Positions 1 through 9,662 are shown, numbered from the stretch's first letter. The stretch is 64,000 nucleotides of DNA from Lentisphaerae bacterium GWF2_50_93 (GCA_001804815.1 MHBI01000010.1:1-64000), one strand, 5' to 3'. A program made the numbers and translations. The notes: a model not told the origin generated them from the sequence alone.

Positions 1-535
1 TGATGCCGCCCTTGAACTCGCCCAGGTACGTCTGGTATGCATCGCCGCCGTAGTTGTGGCTCATGTTCGCCTGGATCTCGAATATCTCGCCCAGCCATCC
101 TTCCCGGACAATCCTCTGCGAAAACTGTATCGCCGGATTGCTGCGGAACATGTATCCCATCTGGAATGGAAGCCTGCGATCTTCGCAGCCTTTGCGCAGC
201 CGTCCGAACAGTTCCAGCTCCTCGCCGCCGGGCTTGTCCATGTGCATCGCCAGTCCGCGCTCCATGCAGCGGATGGCCGTTGGGACCAGGTCGGCGTTAG
301 GGGTCTCGACCGCCACCGCCTGGAGGCCGGGAACATTGAACAGCTCCTCCTCCGTCATCCATTTCAATCCTTCGTACGGCTTGAGGTCTCCGCCGGCGAA
401 TTTGGCCGATCTTGAGCCGCGGTCATCGACGATGCCGACGATCTCAAACACCTCAGGCATGCCGCGCAGCGCATTGATCTTTCCCGACGCATGCTCGTGG
501 CAGATGCCGATCTGTCCGATTTTGATCTTCTTCAT
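1..535 (-). CDS. Gfo/Idh/MocA-family oxidoreductase (partial, C-terminus outside window)
   Basis: The reverse strand reads open from an ATG at 535 to the window edge, giving about 178 residues. It begins MKKIKIGQIGICHEHASG, which is the first strand and nucleotide-binding loop of the NAD(P)-binding fold in this family. A GIVDDRGS acidic strand end follows at about residues 33-40 and an MHMDKPGG segment at about 97-104, corresponding to the family's EKP motif with Lys as the catalytic base. These enzymes oxidise or epimerise sugars and cyclitols in the cytoplasm. It is the last visible gene of a minus-strand set with the two dehydrogenases upstream. A repeat half-element (557-593) lies in the gap before its start. 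Substrate cannot be told from the sequence. The family call is secure; the gene is truncated by the window. Confidence 0.85.
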   Translation of the reverse strand, partial: MKKIKIGQIGICHEHASGKINALRGMPEVFEIVGIVDDRGSRSAKFAGGDLKPYEGLKWMTEEELFNVPGLQAVAVETPNADLVPTAIRCMERGLAMHMDKPGGEELELFGRLRKGCEDRRLPFQMGYMFRSNPAIQFSQRIVREGWLGEIFEIQANMSHNYGGDAYQTYLGEFKGGI

Positions 536-556
536 TTGTCGTAAATTCCCGTTCTT

Positions 557-593
557 TAATTAGACATTGCTCTAAAAGGTAATCTCAAAATGA
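557..593 (+). repeat. Half copy of MITE-like hairpin element (family A)
   Basis: The segment TAGACATTGCTCTAAAAGG followed by TAATCTCAAAATGA matches one arm of the elements at 25811-25952 and 32311-32445. It is squeezed between the stop of the SDR gene (599) and the start of the Gfo/Idh/MocA gene (535). Only one arm is visible, so it is a truncated or decayed copy. Confidence 0.6.
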
Positions 594-598
594 TGCGA

Positions 599-1618
599 TC
601 AATTCCCCTGCCGCTTCACATAATCATCCATGTTTTTCCAAACCGCACTTGCGTCCGGCCACACTGTATCCTTCGGCAGCACGGATAATTCTTTTTCAAG
701 ACCTCGTCGGAGCGGCATGAAATCCGCCTGCTTCAGTCCGGTTACCCGCAGAACTTTGGTGTTGTCGACAATTCGATTGAACAGCCTGTCGTAGGCAAGC
801 TGGTAGCGCGCCCACGGTGCGTTATTGATGATATTCAGATAGTCCCCGGTATCGGCGGGCACATACTGTAAACCAATGATCTCCCGGTAATACTCCGCAA
901 TTTCGCCCCAGGTACGATGTTCGGCGGTAGACAGGGTGAAGCATTCGCGATAGGCCGCCGGATTTAACAGGAGACGGGAGAACATCCTGGCCACGTCACC
1001 CGCCCAGCTCATGGTCGCCTGCACGGAAAGCGCTTCCCTGGGCAGCACGACCGGCAGTCCCTTCAACGCCCGGGCCACGACAACCGGCGCCTCCAGCGTC
1101 ACCAGCTGAAAACGGTATTTCGAATAGGTGATGGCCGGTCTGACAATCGTCCAGTTGTCATACTTTGAATTCTGGAGGATGTCCTCCTGACGAGCCTTGT
1201 TCAGGGCATAATCCTCGGTTGCCAGAAAGTCCATGTCTTTTGACACGTCCAGTAATCTGGAAGTATTTTCCGTTATCGGGATCTCTCCCCCGTCATAGAC
1301 GCGGTAAGATGACAGGAAGATGTAGTGCGCGGTGTTTTGCAGCAGGATATCATATCTGGCTTTGAACTCCTCGGTCGAATAGAGCATAAAGTCGACGATG
1401 ACATCGAATTTTCCCCTCAATAACTCTTTCAGATACTCAATGTTTTTCGCGTCGGCCTTAAAATAGGAAATGCGCGGGTTGTCAGATACGACATTGTCGA
1501 AAGAAACCACACGGACTTCATATCCCAGGGACGCAAGTTCCGGAACCAGGTACAAACCCATTGCCCCGGTGCCGCCCAGCACCAATGCCTTACGACTGTT
1601 TTGTTTTTTGGTTTTCAT
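599..1618 (-). CDS. NAD-dependent epimerase/dehydratase (extended SDR)
   Basis: A protein of 339 residues with a Rossmann glycine motif LGGTGAMG at about residues 14-21, an SSYRVYD segment at about 103-109, and YALNKARQE at about 137-145, which supplies the YxxxK catalytic pair of short-chain dehydrogenases. Length and order fit the extended SDR group acting on nucleotide sugars, sugars or related hydroxyl compounds in the cytoplasm. The ATG start at 1618 lies 54 nt after the stop of the upstream MDR dehydrogenase, so co-transcription is likely. Codon use favours CGN for arginine, unlike the sulfatase locus downstream. The exact substrate is unknown. Confidence 0.85.
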   Translation of the reverse strand: MKTKKQNSRKALVLGGTGAMGLYLVPELASLGYEVRVVSFDNVVSDNPRISYFKADAKNIEYLKELLRGKFDVIVDFMLYSTEEFKARYDILLQNTAHYIFLSSYRVYDGGEIPITENTSRLLDVSKDMDFLATEDYALNKARQEDILQNSKYDNWTIVRPAITYSKYRFQLVTLEAPVVVARALKGLPVVLPREALSVQATMSWAGDVARMFSRLLLNPAAYRECFTLSTAEHRTWGEIAEYYREIIGLQYVPADTGDYLNIINNAPWARYQLAYDRLFNRIVDNTKVLRVTGLKQADFMPLRRGLEKELSVLPKDTVWPDASAVWKNMDDYVKRQGN

Positions 1619-1672
1619 CGTTTTATCTTCTTAGCTCCATTATTTTAATTGATTGTTTTTCGCTTTCCTGCC

Positions 1673-2686
1673 TTATCTGATTTTGCTCCAGTCGAAAACA
1701 ATACCGAGTGGCGGATTTTTGGTTTCGGCGAGACTCGCGTAAATATCATGTGCGGCTTCCGGGGAAACGATTTCCGAGATCAGCTGACGGATCTGCAATT
1801 TTCCGGCGGCAACAAGCTTTAAAAAAGTGCGATAGTCGTCATGCTCGGTCCAGCGGCCTGGTGCGGATTCCTGCTTTGCCCTGGTAAAGGTATGAGCCCC
1901 TGTCAGAGAAATACCGCGTCGGTGTACATATTTGTAAAAATCGATCGGAACATCGGAAATCCGCGTACACCCCAGCAAGGAGATACGACCTTCCCAGGCA
2001 ATATATTCCAGCGCCTGCTGAAGGGCCCTTGCCGAACCGGTGACTTCGACAACAGCATTTGGGCCATTGCCGCCGGTCGCGGCTTTGACTTTTTCCACAA
2101 AATTCTCCTCATCGGGCGAAAACGCAGCAGCGGCTCCAAGCTCCAACGCCAACTTACGGCGGGCGGGATCAAAATCAGATACTATTACCGGAACCGCCCC
2201 CGATAAACTGGCAATCTGCAACGCGAATACACCGAGCATCCCCATTCCGGCGATCATCGCCGATTCACCCAGTTCGATTTTAAGTTTGCGTACGCCAAGA
2301 AAGGAAAAAGATGCGATATGCGCAAAGGCTGCGTCAAGCATTTCAATGGAGTCATCTTCTATCTTCAGCACCGACTGTGCTTTCTTAATCGTGTGCGAAC
2401 GGTGTCCGCCCCAGGTGATGATTATGCGGTCGCCTATTTTCAGGTTTGTAACGTCTTTCCCTGCCGAGATTACCCGCCCAGCACCGCAATAACCGGGAAT
2501 AAAAGGGAAACCGCTTTCATCGGCAACTGTGTTGGGTAAATTGATCAGATTAGCCCGTTCCGTCCCGGCGCTGACCACGCTGTAATCGCTTTCCAGCAAT
2601 ACCTCGTCGGCTCCCGGCTCCGGAACTTCGCATTCCTTCAGCACGGCGTTGCCGCAAGATTCAAAAACCACATAATGTCCACTCAT
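1673..2686 (-). CDS. MDR-family (alcohol/polyol-type) dehydrogenase
   Basis: A 337-residue protein of the medium-chain dehydrogenase superfamily. The GroES-like N-terminal domain contains FIPGYCGAGRVISAGKDV at about 62-79, and the NAD(P)-binding domain has GMGMLGVFALQIASLSGA at about 146-163. The usual GHE catalytic-zinc motif is replaced by GYCGAG, and the structural-zinc cysteine cluster is absent, so it belongs to the zinc-independent or atypical branch often annotated simply as zinc-binding dehydrogenase. A GGAGG Shine-Dalgarno precedes the ATG at 2686 by about 9 nt. It heads the minus-strand set and is divergent from a LacI regulator, which is its probable regulator (inference). Confidence 0.85.
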   Translation of the reverse strand: MSGHYVVFESCGNAVLKECEVPEPGADEVLLESDYSVVSAGTERANLINLPNTVADESGFPFIPGYCGAGRVISAGKDVTNLKIGDRIIITWGGHRSHTIKKAQSVLKIEDDSIEMLDAAFAHIASFSFLGVRKLKIELGESAMIAGMGMLGVFALQIASLSGAVPVIVSDFDPARRKLALELGAAAAFSPDEENFVEKVKAATGGNGPNAVVEVTGSARALQQALEYIAWEGRISLLGCTRISDVPIDFYKYVHRRGISLTGAHTFTRAKQESAPGRWTEHDDYRTFLKLVAAGKLQIRQLISEIVSPEAAHDIYASLAETKNPPLGIVFDWSKIR

Positions 2687-2856
2687 AATATCAATCCTCC
2701 TGTTGCAATCCTCCGCTTATTTTGACTATAACTTCTATAATTTCTGCCGGCAACCTTCTATCTGAGCTATTATTGAAAAGGTTGATGTAAGAAATATTGA
2801 ATTACCACAAAATCGGATATATTTTGGAAATGAATCATAAATAAGGAAATGTTTAA

Positions 2857-3816
2857 ATGAGATTGCAGGATATAGCCAAGCTCGCGGGAGTCTCGCCCGC
2901 CACCGTATCGCGGGTATTCAGTCATCATCCCAATATCCGCAAAGATGTGCGCGAACATGTTTTTGCCATTGCCAAAGCCCATAATTACCATCCAAGACTT
3001 TCGACCAAGCAGCGCAACGTGGTGATCATCCTGCCCGGCGATGAAATCTATCCGATCCGCACCTGTCTTGAAATGGTAATGATGGCATTGACCTTCGTAC
3101 TGCCAAAACACGGTTTCCGGATCGAGGTATTGCCGCAGGACAACATTGAACGGCTCGACAGCATCCAGTTCTGCGGCGCGGTGGCCATCGGCGCCGAACC
3201 TGATGACTTCAAAAAATGGTCGGATCGTTTTTCGGCGCCGCTGGTGCTCGTTGACCGGGATGCGCCGGCCAATTCGCCGAACGTCTATTCCGTGCGCTCC
3301 GATGAAGCCAAGGGGATGGAGCTTGCGATCGGACATCTCTATGAGCGGGGGTGCCGGAAGATCGGATGCATAATTCATGGCATGGCCGGAACAGGCAACG
3401 CCGACATTCGCCGCACCTCCGTCGCCAAAGCGCTCAAATCCAGGAAGCTTCCATCCGACGGCCTGATCCAGCTGTCCAGAGATGACAACTATGTGGAAAT
3501 CATCGGCAAACTGCTAAGACAAAATGTGGATTCGCTGTTCTGCCCGGGCGGAAACGCGGGGATTGTGACGGCGTACGCGCTGTCGCTTTTCAACAAGCGC
3601 GTCCCTGAGGACATTTCCCTGATCGCCTCAGAACACAAATTGTATTCGTGCTATGCAACCCCGCCACAGACCACCATCACACAGGACCATATCGGGCTTG
3701 CGGAGATTGCAGCCAACGTCATCGATTCGCATCTCGAGAAATCGCGGCTTCCACAGCGTTCCGTCCTCCAGTACAGCCTGATTGCCCGTGACAGCGTAAA
3801 AAGTCTTGATAGCTGA
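2857..3816 (+). CDS. LacI-family transcriptional regulator
   Basis: A 319-residue protein. Residues 1-22 (MRLQDIAKLAGVSPATVSRV) form the classic LacI helix-turn-helix with the hinge following to about residue 50, and the rest matches a periplasmic-binding-protein-like sensor (VAIGAEPDD, RGCRKIGCI, PEDISLIASEH, TTITQDHIGLAEIAANVI). AAGGAAA lies about 9-10 nt before the ATG. It is divergently placed 170 bp from the MDR dehydrogenase gene, so it probably represses or activates that oxidoreductase set in response to a sugar. The hairpin at 3815-3861 overlaps its stop codon and may end its transcript. Confidence 0.92.
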   Translation: MRLQDIAKLAGVSPATVSRVFSHHPNIRKDVREHVFAIAKAHNYHPRLSTKQRNVVIILPGDEIYPIRTCLEMVMMALTFVLPKHGFRIEVLPQDNIERLDSIQFCGAVAIGAEPDDFKKWSDRFSAPLVLVDRDAPANSPNVYSVRSDEAKGMELAIGHLYERGCRKIGCIIHGMAGTGNADIRRTSVAKALKSRKLPSDGLIQLSRDDNYVEIIGKLLRQNVDSLFCPGGNAGIVTAYALSLFNKRVPEDISLIASEHKLYSCYATPPQTTITQDHIGLAEIAANVIDSHLEKSRLPQRSVLQYSLIARDSVKSLDS

Positions 3817-3861
3817 GCCGATTTCAAAACTCTGAAAATTTCATAGTTTTGATATCGGCTC
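3815..3861 (+). terminator. Hairpin at end of LacI gene
   Basis: GAGCCGAT-T-TCAAAACT pairs with AGTTTTGA-T-ATCGGCTC across a 13-nt loop, giving 16 paired bases with one T-T mismatch. It starts within the stop codon of the LacI gene. There is only a weak A/T tail, so it may be a terminator or an mRNA-stabilising hairpin. Confidence 0.55.
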
Positions 3862-3934
3862 AATTTATGAATTCCTGATGCTGGTTGTATTGCTCTAATA
3901 GTGAGAGTGATACATAGAATTATAATATTTCCAA

Positions 3935-3962
3935 TTGACAGTTTTAGGATTAATGATATATT
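3935..3962 (+). promoter_or_regulatory. Sigma70-type promoter of the GntR regulator
   Basis: TTGACA at 3935-3940 and TATATT at 3957-3962 are separated by 16 bp. The spacing and near-consensus boxes, together with the operator just downstream and the ATG at 3999, make this a convincing promoter for the sulfatase-locus regulator. Confidence 0.75.
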
Positions 3963-3963
3963 G

Positions 3964-3984
3964 GTGTTATAGTCACTATAACAC
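3964..3984 (+). promoter_or_regulatory. Palindromic operator, probably of the GntR/LacI-type regulator
   Basis: The arms GTGTTATAGT and ACTATAACAC are perfect reverse complements around a single central base. The site starts 2 bp after the -10 box, over the expected transcription start, and 15 bp before the regulator's ATG. This is the placement expected for autorepression. GntR-family operators typically are short palindromes of this kind, so binding by the adjacent gene product is a strong inference. Confidence 0.75.
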
Positions 3985-3998
3985 TCAGGAATTCATTC

Positions 3999-5084
3999 AT
4001 GGAAAAAGATATCAGTTTAGATCTGGAACCGATGCACAAGTCAGAAAAGCTTAAAAAACATCTTCTGGAGATGATCAGGGAAAAGAATCTCAAGGCTGGA
4101 GATGAATTTTATTCGGACAGGGAAATCGCAGGCATTTCAAAAGTCAGCCTGGCTACCGTGCACAAGATCACAAGCTCCCTGGTTTCAGATGGTGTCCTTT
4201 TCAGGAAGCAGGGAATCGGAACGTTTGTCGCTGATAATTCCCCGAAGCTTGATATTGGAGTAGTCCTTGAATCGTTCGATTCGGAATCGAACATCTATTA
4301 CAAAAAGATACTCGGTGGAATAAATACTGCAATTGAAGGCTTTTCCTGCATGAAGCGTCTCTACAGCCTAGAAAACATGCCAATAGATATTTTTCACAAT
4401 CTGCTCGCACAGCGCAAAAATGAAGTTAAGGGGCTGATTTGGACATCCTTGTATTACGACCAGATGGTGAAGCTGGAGAATACTGTGGGAACCCTTCCTT
4501 TCCCCGTGATGGTGCTGAACAGGAAATCGGAAAAACTGGATTATGTTGGAATTGACTTCACGGCTGCTACTCTCAGGGCGCTGAAGGAGTTCGCCTCCAA
4601 CGGACATAAGGAAATCGCACTTGTCGGCAGCAGGACATCAGGCTGGCCGTACTTGAACGAAAGATATGAGGCCTTCTCAAGCTTCATGGCAAAATCAGGA
4701 GTCAGCGCTGAAGACATGCTCATCGAGACGAATGGTGATGCGGCTTACGCGTTCGGCAGCACCCTTGAATTCCTGAAGCGCAGAAAGCCGACCGCAATGC
4801 TCATAGCGGGAATCAGGTTTTTCAGCGGAACTTATCAGGCGATCCAGACCGCAGGGCTCAAGGTTCCCGAGGACATCTCCCTGATAGTTTTTGATGAACT
4901 TACAGGAGGTGATGCCGCTCTCTTCCCCGGAAAAGTGTCATGCATCAAACAGCCACTCGAAGAGATGGGAAGAAGGGCCGCATTTGAACTCCTGCTGAAG
5001 ATTACCGGGAAAAAGAACGACAAGGTTTCAGTCATGCTCGATGTTGATTTCTGCAAAGGCGAGACCATAAGAAAATTAAAATAG
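3999..5084 (+). CDS. GntR-family regulator with LacI/PBP-like sensor domain
   Basis: A 361-residue protein. Residues about 12-75 form a GntR-type winged helix (SDREIAGISKVSLATVHKI, GVLFRKQGIGTFV). Residues from about 80 onward resemble the periplasmic-binding-like sensor of LacI regulators (IGVVLESF, GVLGTLPFPVMVLNRK-like strands, NGHKEIALVGSR, VPEDISLIVFDE, SCIKQPLEEMGRRA). This is the AraR-type architecture, which senses a sugar. It is preceded by its own promoter and palindromic operator and sits 12 nt upstream of the first sulfatase, so it probably controls the glycan locus to about 13030. Confidence 0.9.
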   Translation: MEKDISLDLEPMHKSEKLKKHLLEMIREKNLKAGDEFYSDREIAGISKVSLATVHKITSSLVSDGVLFRKQGIGTFVADNSPKLDIGVVLESFDSESNIYYKKILGGINTAIEGFSCMKRLYSLENMPIDIFHNLLAQRKNEVKGLIWTSLYYDQMVKLENTVGTLPFPVMVLNRKSEKLDYVGIDFTAATLRALKEFASNGHKEIALVGSRTSGWPYLNERYEAFSSFMAKSGVSAEDMLIETNGDAAYAFGSTLEFLKRRKPTAMLIAGIRFFSGTYQAIQTAGLKVPEDISLIVFDELTGGDAALFPGKVSCIKQPLEEMGRRAAFELLLKITGKKNDKVSVMLDVDFCKGETIRKLK

Positions 5085-5096
5085 GATTTTGCGACG

Positions 5097-6596
5097 ATGG
5101 AAAATAAAAGCAGACGTCCGAACATAATTCTTTTAAATGTCGACCAGTGGAGGGCTGACGGCCTTGGCTTCGCCGGCCATCCGGTTATTGAGACGCCGCA
5201 TCTGGACAGGATGTTCATGTCAGGGGTGAACTTCACGCAGGCTTACGCCTCGGTGCCTTCTTGCATTGCGGCACGGGCATCAATGTTCACCGGACTTTCC
5301 CAGAGATCCCATGGCCGCGTCGGCTACAGGGACGCCGTGCCATGGAATTACAAACACACAATTCCTTCGCTTCTCGCAGGAGCAGGCTACCACACGCAGG
5401 CCGTCGGCAAGATGCATGTCTATCCTGCGCGCAACCTGATCGGATTCCACAACGTCGTGCTCCATGACGGCTACCTGCACCAGGAGAGGAAGAATGCCAG
5501 GGACCTCAGTCTCTCCGACGACTACCTGCCATGGCTCAGGGAGCGCAAAGGGCAGTCCGCGGACTATCTCGATACCGGGATCGGCTGCAACGGATATGTC
5601 GTGCGGCCATGGATCTACGAGGACATGCTGCATCCCACCGCATGGGTGACTACGCAGTCGATTGATTTCCTGCGCCGCTGGGATACTTCGAAGCCTTTTT
5701 TCCTTTTTGCATCCTATCACAGGCCGCATCCTCCGCTTGATCCGCCAGAATCCTATCTGAGGATGTATGAAGGCAAACCGCTGCCTGAACTGCCCATGGG
5801 CAACTGGTGCGGGTCGTATACGAATCCTTTTCACGCCATTGACAGTCCATTGCCGCAGGATCCGGCGCAGAGGGACAGGGCGCGTCGCGCCTACTATGCC
5901 CAGATGACTTTCATAGATCATCAGATCAACCGCATCACGCACGCCCTCTGGACTTATGGATGCCTGGAGAACACATGCATAATCTTCTGTTCGGATCACG
6001 GCGACATGCTCTACGACCATGGCCTGCTCTACAAGGGCAAGCCGTATGACAGCTCCGCGAGGATCCCTCTGCTCATAAGGTTCCCCGACGAATGGGGCAT
6101 GAAGAAAAAGACCATGATCGACGCTCCCGTGGAACTGCGCGACATCCTTCCGACGATCTGCGACATCGCCGGAGTGGAGATCCCGTCACGGCTCGAAGGC
6201 TCAAGCATACTGCCCTTCTGCCGCGGCGAGAAACCCTCATGGCGCGAATATATCCACGGCGAACACGAGTTCTCGATGATGTCGAACCAGTGGATCACCG
6301 ACGGCAGAAGGAAATATATCTGGTATTCCCAGACCGGCGCGGAACAGTTCTTCGACATCGAGAAGGATCCATGTGAATTGAATGACCTGTGTATTTCGTC
6401 GCAGCCGGACCTGCGTTTGTGGAGGGAGCGGCTGATCAAGGAGCTCGATGGCCGCGAGGAAGGCTATGTGAAGGACGGGAAGCTTGTCGTGGGAAGACAG
6501 CCCCTCAACACATTGAAGGAGTCCGGACTCGACATCGCCGCCGCCAACTGGCAGGCGGAGGTGTTCAGTAATTCCGAAGGTTCGGTTTTCAAATAA
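5097..6596 (+). CDS. Sulfatase (alkaline-phosphatase superfamily, cysteine type)
   Basis: A 499-residue protein. The N-terminal metal-binding strand is NIILLNVDQWRADGLG (Asp16-Gln17), and the activation motif CIAARASMFTG at residues 56-66 provides Cys56, the residue converted to formylglycine in the C-x-A/P-x-R class. The second metal site is visible as IIFCSDHGDMLYDHGL at about 303-318. The family hydrolyses sulfate esters on glycans. No clear signal peptide is present, so it may act in the cytoplasm on imported oligosaccharides, or its start could be mis-set. Its neighbours (regulator, propeller, second sulfatase) point to use of a sulfated polysaccharide. Confidence 0.92.
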   Translation: MENKSRRPNIILLNVDQWRADGLGFAGHPVIETPHLDRMFMSGVNFTQAYASVPSCIAARASMFTGLSQRSHGRVGYRDAVPWNYKHTIPSLLAGAGYHTQAVGKMHVYPARNLIGFHNVVLHDGYLHQERKNARDLSLSDDYLPWLRERKGQSADYLDTGIGCNGYVVRPWIYEDMLHPTAWVTTQSIDFLRRWDTSKPFFLFASYHRPHPPLDPPESYLRMYEGKPLPELPMGNWCGSYTNPFHAIDSPLPQDPAQRDRARRAYYAQMTFIDHQINRITHALWTYGCLENTCIIFCSDHGDMLYDHGLLYKGKPYDSSARIPLLIRFPDEWGMKKKTMIDAPVELRDILPTICDIAGVEIPSRLEGSSILPFCRGEKPSWREYIHGEHEFSMMSNQWITDGRRKYIWYSQTGAEQFFDIEKDPCELNDLCISSQPDLRLWRERLIKELDGREEGYVKDGKLVVGRQPLNTLKESGLDIAAANWQAEVFSNSEGSVFK

Positions 6597-6634
6597 AGCT
6601 TGACAAGCATCTTCAATATACAAGGAAACATGAA

Positions 6635-8884
6635 ATGAAAAAAATACTGGCGGCAATGGTTCTTTTCTCAATATCCCAGATCTCTTCAGCCGATGACAAG
6701 AAACCCTCGTGGGAGCCCTGCGGCTGGGGCGGCGGCGGCGGATTCTGGGCGTGCGCATTCCATCCCGAGGACGGAAACATCATCTACATGGGGGGAGATG
6801 TCAGCGGAATGTATAAGACTACCGACAAGGGTCTCCACTGGAAGATGATCAACAAGGGGCTTGCGAACTACGCCGTACATTCAATTGCAATATCGAAAAG
6901 CGCGCCGGACACGCTCTACGCCCTGACAGCTGACGGCGTCTGCAGGACAGCAGACGGCGGGCAGAACTGGACGTATATGGAGCAGTCGCACAAGGACAAG
7001 CTGAACATCTGCATGCACAGGCCGCTGAGCGTCCGCGGCATTGCGATCGATCCGGCTGATCCTGAAATCGTATACGCCGGCTCAAGGACCGGCAAGCTTT
7101 TCAAGACATCCGATGGCGGGAAAAACTGGAAGGAGCTTGTTTACTGCAAGGATCTTGATGCGGAAGTGGAAAAGGCGCCTGAGGCGAATGCTGAAGAGGT
7201 GGCCGGAATCGACAAGGACGTCAAAACCTCCGACGATGCCAAGTCCGCCACGAGGAAGCCTTCAAAGACGACACAGTCCGGCAAGGCGCAGCTCCAGTCG
7301 GAAGCTACCGGAAATGTCGTCTCTTCGGTGTCAATCTCCGGAACAGACAACAATAGGATATTCATCACAAACGTATCCAGGGGCGTTTTCAGGAGCGATG
7401 ATGCCGGTAAGACATGGGAGAATGTCAATAGTTCCACCAACGCGTCATGCGTGACGGTGTCGCCTTCCGACAAAAACATTGCATATGGCGCGTTCGGCGC
7501 CGGGGACTGCATGCAGAGGACTTCGGACGGCGGCAAGACCTGGACGGCGATTTTGGAAGGAATTCCCGAAGGATACACGGCCCGGGAAATCGCAGTTGAT
7601 CCGAAGAATCCCGATTTGATCTACTGCATCGGAAATTCAGTTTGGGACGGTTATGCCGGAAGATCCGAAGACGGTGGAAAAAACTGGCTCTTCGAGAGGG
7701 AGATGAAGAGGGATCTCGCGGTGAATCCCACGCTTCCCGAAGAGGATTTCAGCGGGAAGATACCGAAGGACCATGCGCGCATGATGAGGATAAACAACAT
7801 TTCCATCAGTCCGGCCAATCCTTCCGACATCTACATAGCTGGCGGCTGGAATCCATGCTTCAGCGCCGATGGCGGAAAGACCTGGGAGGAGCGTTCCAGG
7901 GGCGCCGACATAAGCTGCATCACCGACATCCAGTTCTTCGGCGACAAGACCTATGCTTCCGTGATGGACGAAGGCCTCCTTATGTCCGAGGACGCGGGTG
8001 TGAACTGGAAACAGATTTATCCCCTTGAGAGGAAGAAGGACATAAACGGACACCAGTGGAAGATCCTTGTTTCGAAGAAGGGCGACACCGAGAAGATACT
8101 GACAACCTTCAGCCCCTGGAATGAAAGTTATCCGAACCGCGTGCTGATAAGCGAAGACGGCGGGAAAACGTTCAAGGCGATCACCCAGGGGCTCCCTAAC
8201 TATGTCCCGAAACGCGACTGCGTCTGGGGCAGGAGCTACATCAGGAGCGCCGTACAGGATTCAAAGGATCCGAACATTCTATATCTCGGGATGGACGGAG
8301 AGAACGACCAGCGCGGCGGCGGCGGGATCTTCAAGTCCGTCGATGGCGGATACACCTGGAAACAGCTTGAAAACCAGCCTCCGGGCAGGCGCATCGACCG
8401 GGGGCTTGCGCTCGATCCTGAAAATCCGGATAGGATCTTCTGGGGCACCACCGGAAAGACCGGTGGCCTCTACAGGAGCGACGACGGAGGAAAAACCTGG
8501 AAGACGGTGATTGAGAATAGCCAGGAAGACTGGATACTCCAGATATTGATCACTACCTCCGGCAAAGTCTACTGCGCCGGGAAAAGCCTCTGGAGAAGCT
8601 CCGACAAGGGGAACACCTTCGAAAAGATCTTCGACGGGAGCAAGGACGGCTGGAACGGTTTCTCGGTGGCGGTCGATCCTGCCGGCGAAAACCGCATCTG
8701 GATCTCCCGCGGAGTCGCGCAGCACACGGCGAAAGGCGGAATCTCCAGAACCCTCGACGGCGGAAAGAACTGGGAGGACATCACGGGTGACATTCCCTAC
8801 ATCAAGCCGAGGATTCTCAACTACAATCCGAAGACCGGGTATCTCTGGGCGGGATATGTCGGCCTCTATAAGATCAAGCAATAA
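6635..8884 (+). CDS. Secreted Asp-box beta-propeller protein (GH74/sortilin-like)
   Basis: A 749-residue protein with a clear signal peptide at residues 1-19 ([19 protein letters not shown]). It carries about twelve Asp-box repeats of the form S/T-x-D-x-G-x-x-W/F, such as [62 protein letters not shown] and RTLDGGKNW. This is the pattern of paired seven-bladed propellers seen in GH74 xyloglucanases, sortilin-like proteins and Ycf48-like proteins. A charged low-complexity insert at about residues 170-225 interrupts one blade. An extracellular glycan-binding or glycan-cleaving role fits the locus, but catalytic residues cannot be assigned. AAGGAAA precedes the ATG. Confidence 0.8.
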   Translation: MKKILAAMVLFSISQISSADDKKPSWEPCGWGGGGGFWACAFHPEDGNIIYMGGDVSGMYKTTDKGLHWKMINKGLANYAVHSIAISKSAPDTLYALTADGVCRTADGGQNWTYMEQSHKDKLNICMHRPLSVRGIAIDPADPEIVYAGSRTGKLFKTSDGGKNWKELVYCKDLDAEVEKAPEANAEEVAGIDKDVKTSDDAKSATRKPSKTTQSGKAQLQSEATGNVVSSVSISGTDNNRIFITNVSRGVFRSDDAGKTWENVNSSTNASCVTVSPSDKNIAYGAFGAGDCMQRTSDGGKTWTAILEGIPEGYTAREIAVDPKNPDLIYCIGNSVWDGYAGRSEDGGKNWLFEREMKRDLAVNPTLPEEDFSGKIPKDHARMMRINNISISPANPSDIYIAGGWNPCFSADGGKTWEERSRGADISCITDIQFFGDKTYASVMDEGLLMSEDAGVNWKQIYPLERKKDINGHQWKILVSKKGDTEKILTTFSPWNESYPNRVLISEDGGKTFKAITQGLPNYVPKRDCVWGRSYIRSAVQDSKDPNILYLGMDGENDQRGGGGIFKSVDGGYTWKQLENQPPGRRIDRGLALDPENPDRIFWGTTGKTGGLYRSDDGGKTWKTVIENSQEDWILQILITTSGKVYCAGKSLWRSSDKGNTFEKIFDGSKDGWNGFSVAVDPAGENRIWISRGVAQHTAKGGISRTLDGGKNWEDITGDIPYIKPRILNYNPKTGYLWAGYVGLYKIKQ

Positions 8885-8937
8885 TTTTGGAGAAGATATC
8901 AGATGAACATCGTAAGAAAATCAAAGGATTTGTATTC

Positions 8938-9639
8938 ATGAAATCCATCTTGTTATATTTTTTCTCTCGGGAAGAGAGAAAAAATATTTTCACCCTCATC
9001 GAATTGCTCGTCGTAATTGCGATCATCGCAATACTTGCGGCCATGCTCCTTCCAGCCCTGAAGAACGCAAAAGACCAGGCGGGGGGGGCGAGATGCCTCG
9101 GCAACCTCAAGCAGGTCGGGATATGTCATGCATTGTACATGGAGGACTTCAACGGTTGGACATGTATTGTGGCTTATGATGCAACCTATAATCCAGCCTA
9201 TCAGCGCTACTGGTTCTCCGTAGCAGGCCTCTGGAGCTATGCTTATCCCAAGAGGACCTATGGTACTGACTATGGAACATTCCTGCCTAATACTATTTTT
9301 ACATGCCCGCTGGAAGCTCCGAACACCAGTACCTATGCGGTATACAGGCAGTGTTATGCAGTGAACGCATTCCTCCCTCCAAAGGGGATGGGCCGCGATG
9401 ATACCCAGCCGTCGTGTCTCAGGCTCGTGAAAAATCCGTCAAGGACGCTGCTCGCCAGCGAGACCCTTGAAAACGCCAGTGATATATGGACATATGGAAT
9501 CGGGCACGGAGGACGCCTTCCACGGCACCACGCAAGATCCAATAATGCGCTTTTCTCTGATTTTCATGTGGAATGGGTCCCTTATGACAGCTTTCCTAAA
9601 AACAGGGATGACGACCGTACTTTCTGGTACGGGGAGTGA
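8938..9639 (+). CDS. Prepilin-type N-terminal cleavage/methylation protein (pseudopilin-like)
   Basis: The ATG at 8938 is chosen because AAAGGA lies about 9 nt upstream and it gives 233 residues; a TTG 51 nt earlier in frame is less likely. A basic leader ends at [11 protein letters not shown], which is the type IV prepilin peptidase site, and a hydrophobic helix [19 protein letters not shown] follows. Near the C-terminus [13 protein letters not shown] matches the H-X9-DG-type ending of PVC pseudopilin-like proteins. Such proteins are abundant in Lentisphaerota and Planctomycetota and lack a settled function. Its position between the propeller and a glycosidase-like gene suggests surface display or secretion linked to glycan breakdown (inference). 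Confidence 0.88.
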   Translation: MKSILLYFFSREERKNIFTLIELLVVIAIIAILAAMLLPALKNAKDQAGGARCLGNLKQVGICHALYMEDFNGWTCIVAYDATYNPAYQRYWFSVAGLWSYAYPKRTYGTDYGTFLPNTIFTCPLEAPNTSTYAVYRQCYAVNAFLPPKGMGRDDTQPSCLRLVKNPSRTLLASETLENASDIWTYGIGHGGRLPRHHARSNNALFSDFHVEWVPYDSFPKNRDDDRTFWYGE

Positions 9640-9662
9640 TTCAATAACAAGGAGTATGAGCA

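Noticed and set aside
6237..6758. Long reverse-strand frames opposite sulfatase, propeller, methyltransferase and plsX genes
   Set aside because: They lie antisense to genes with clear conserved motifs and arise from the GC-biased third positions of those genes.
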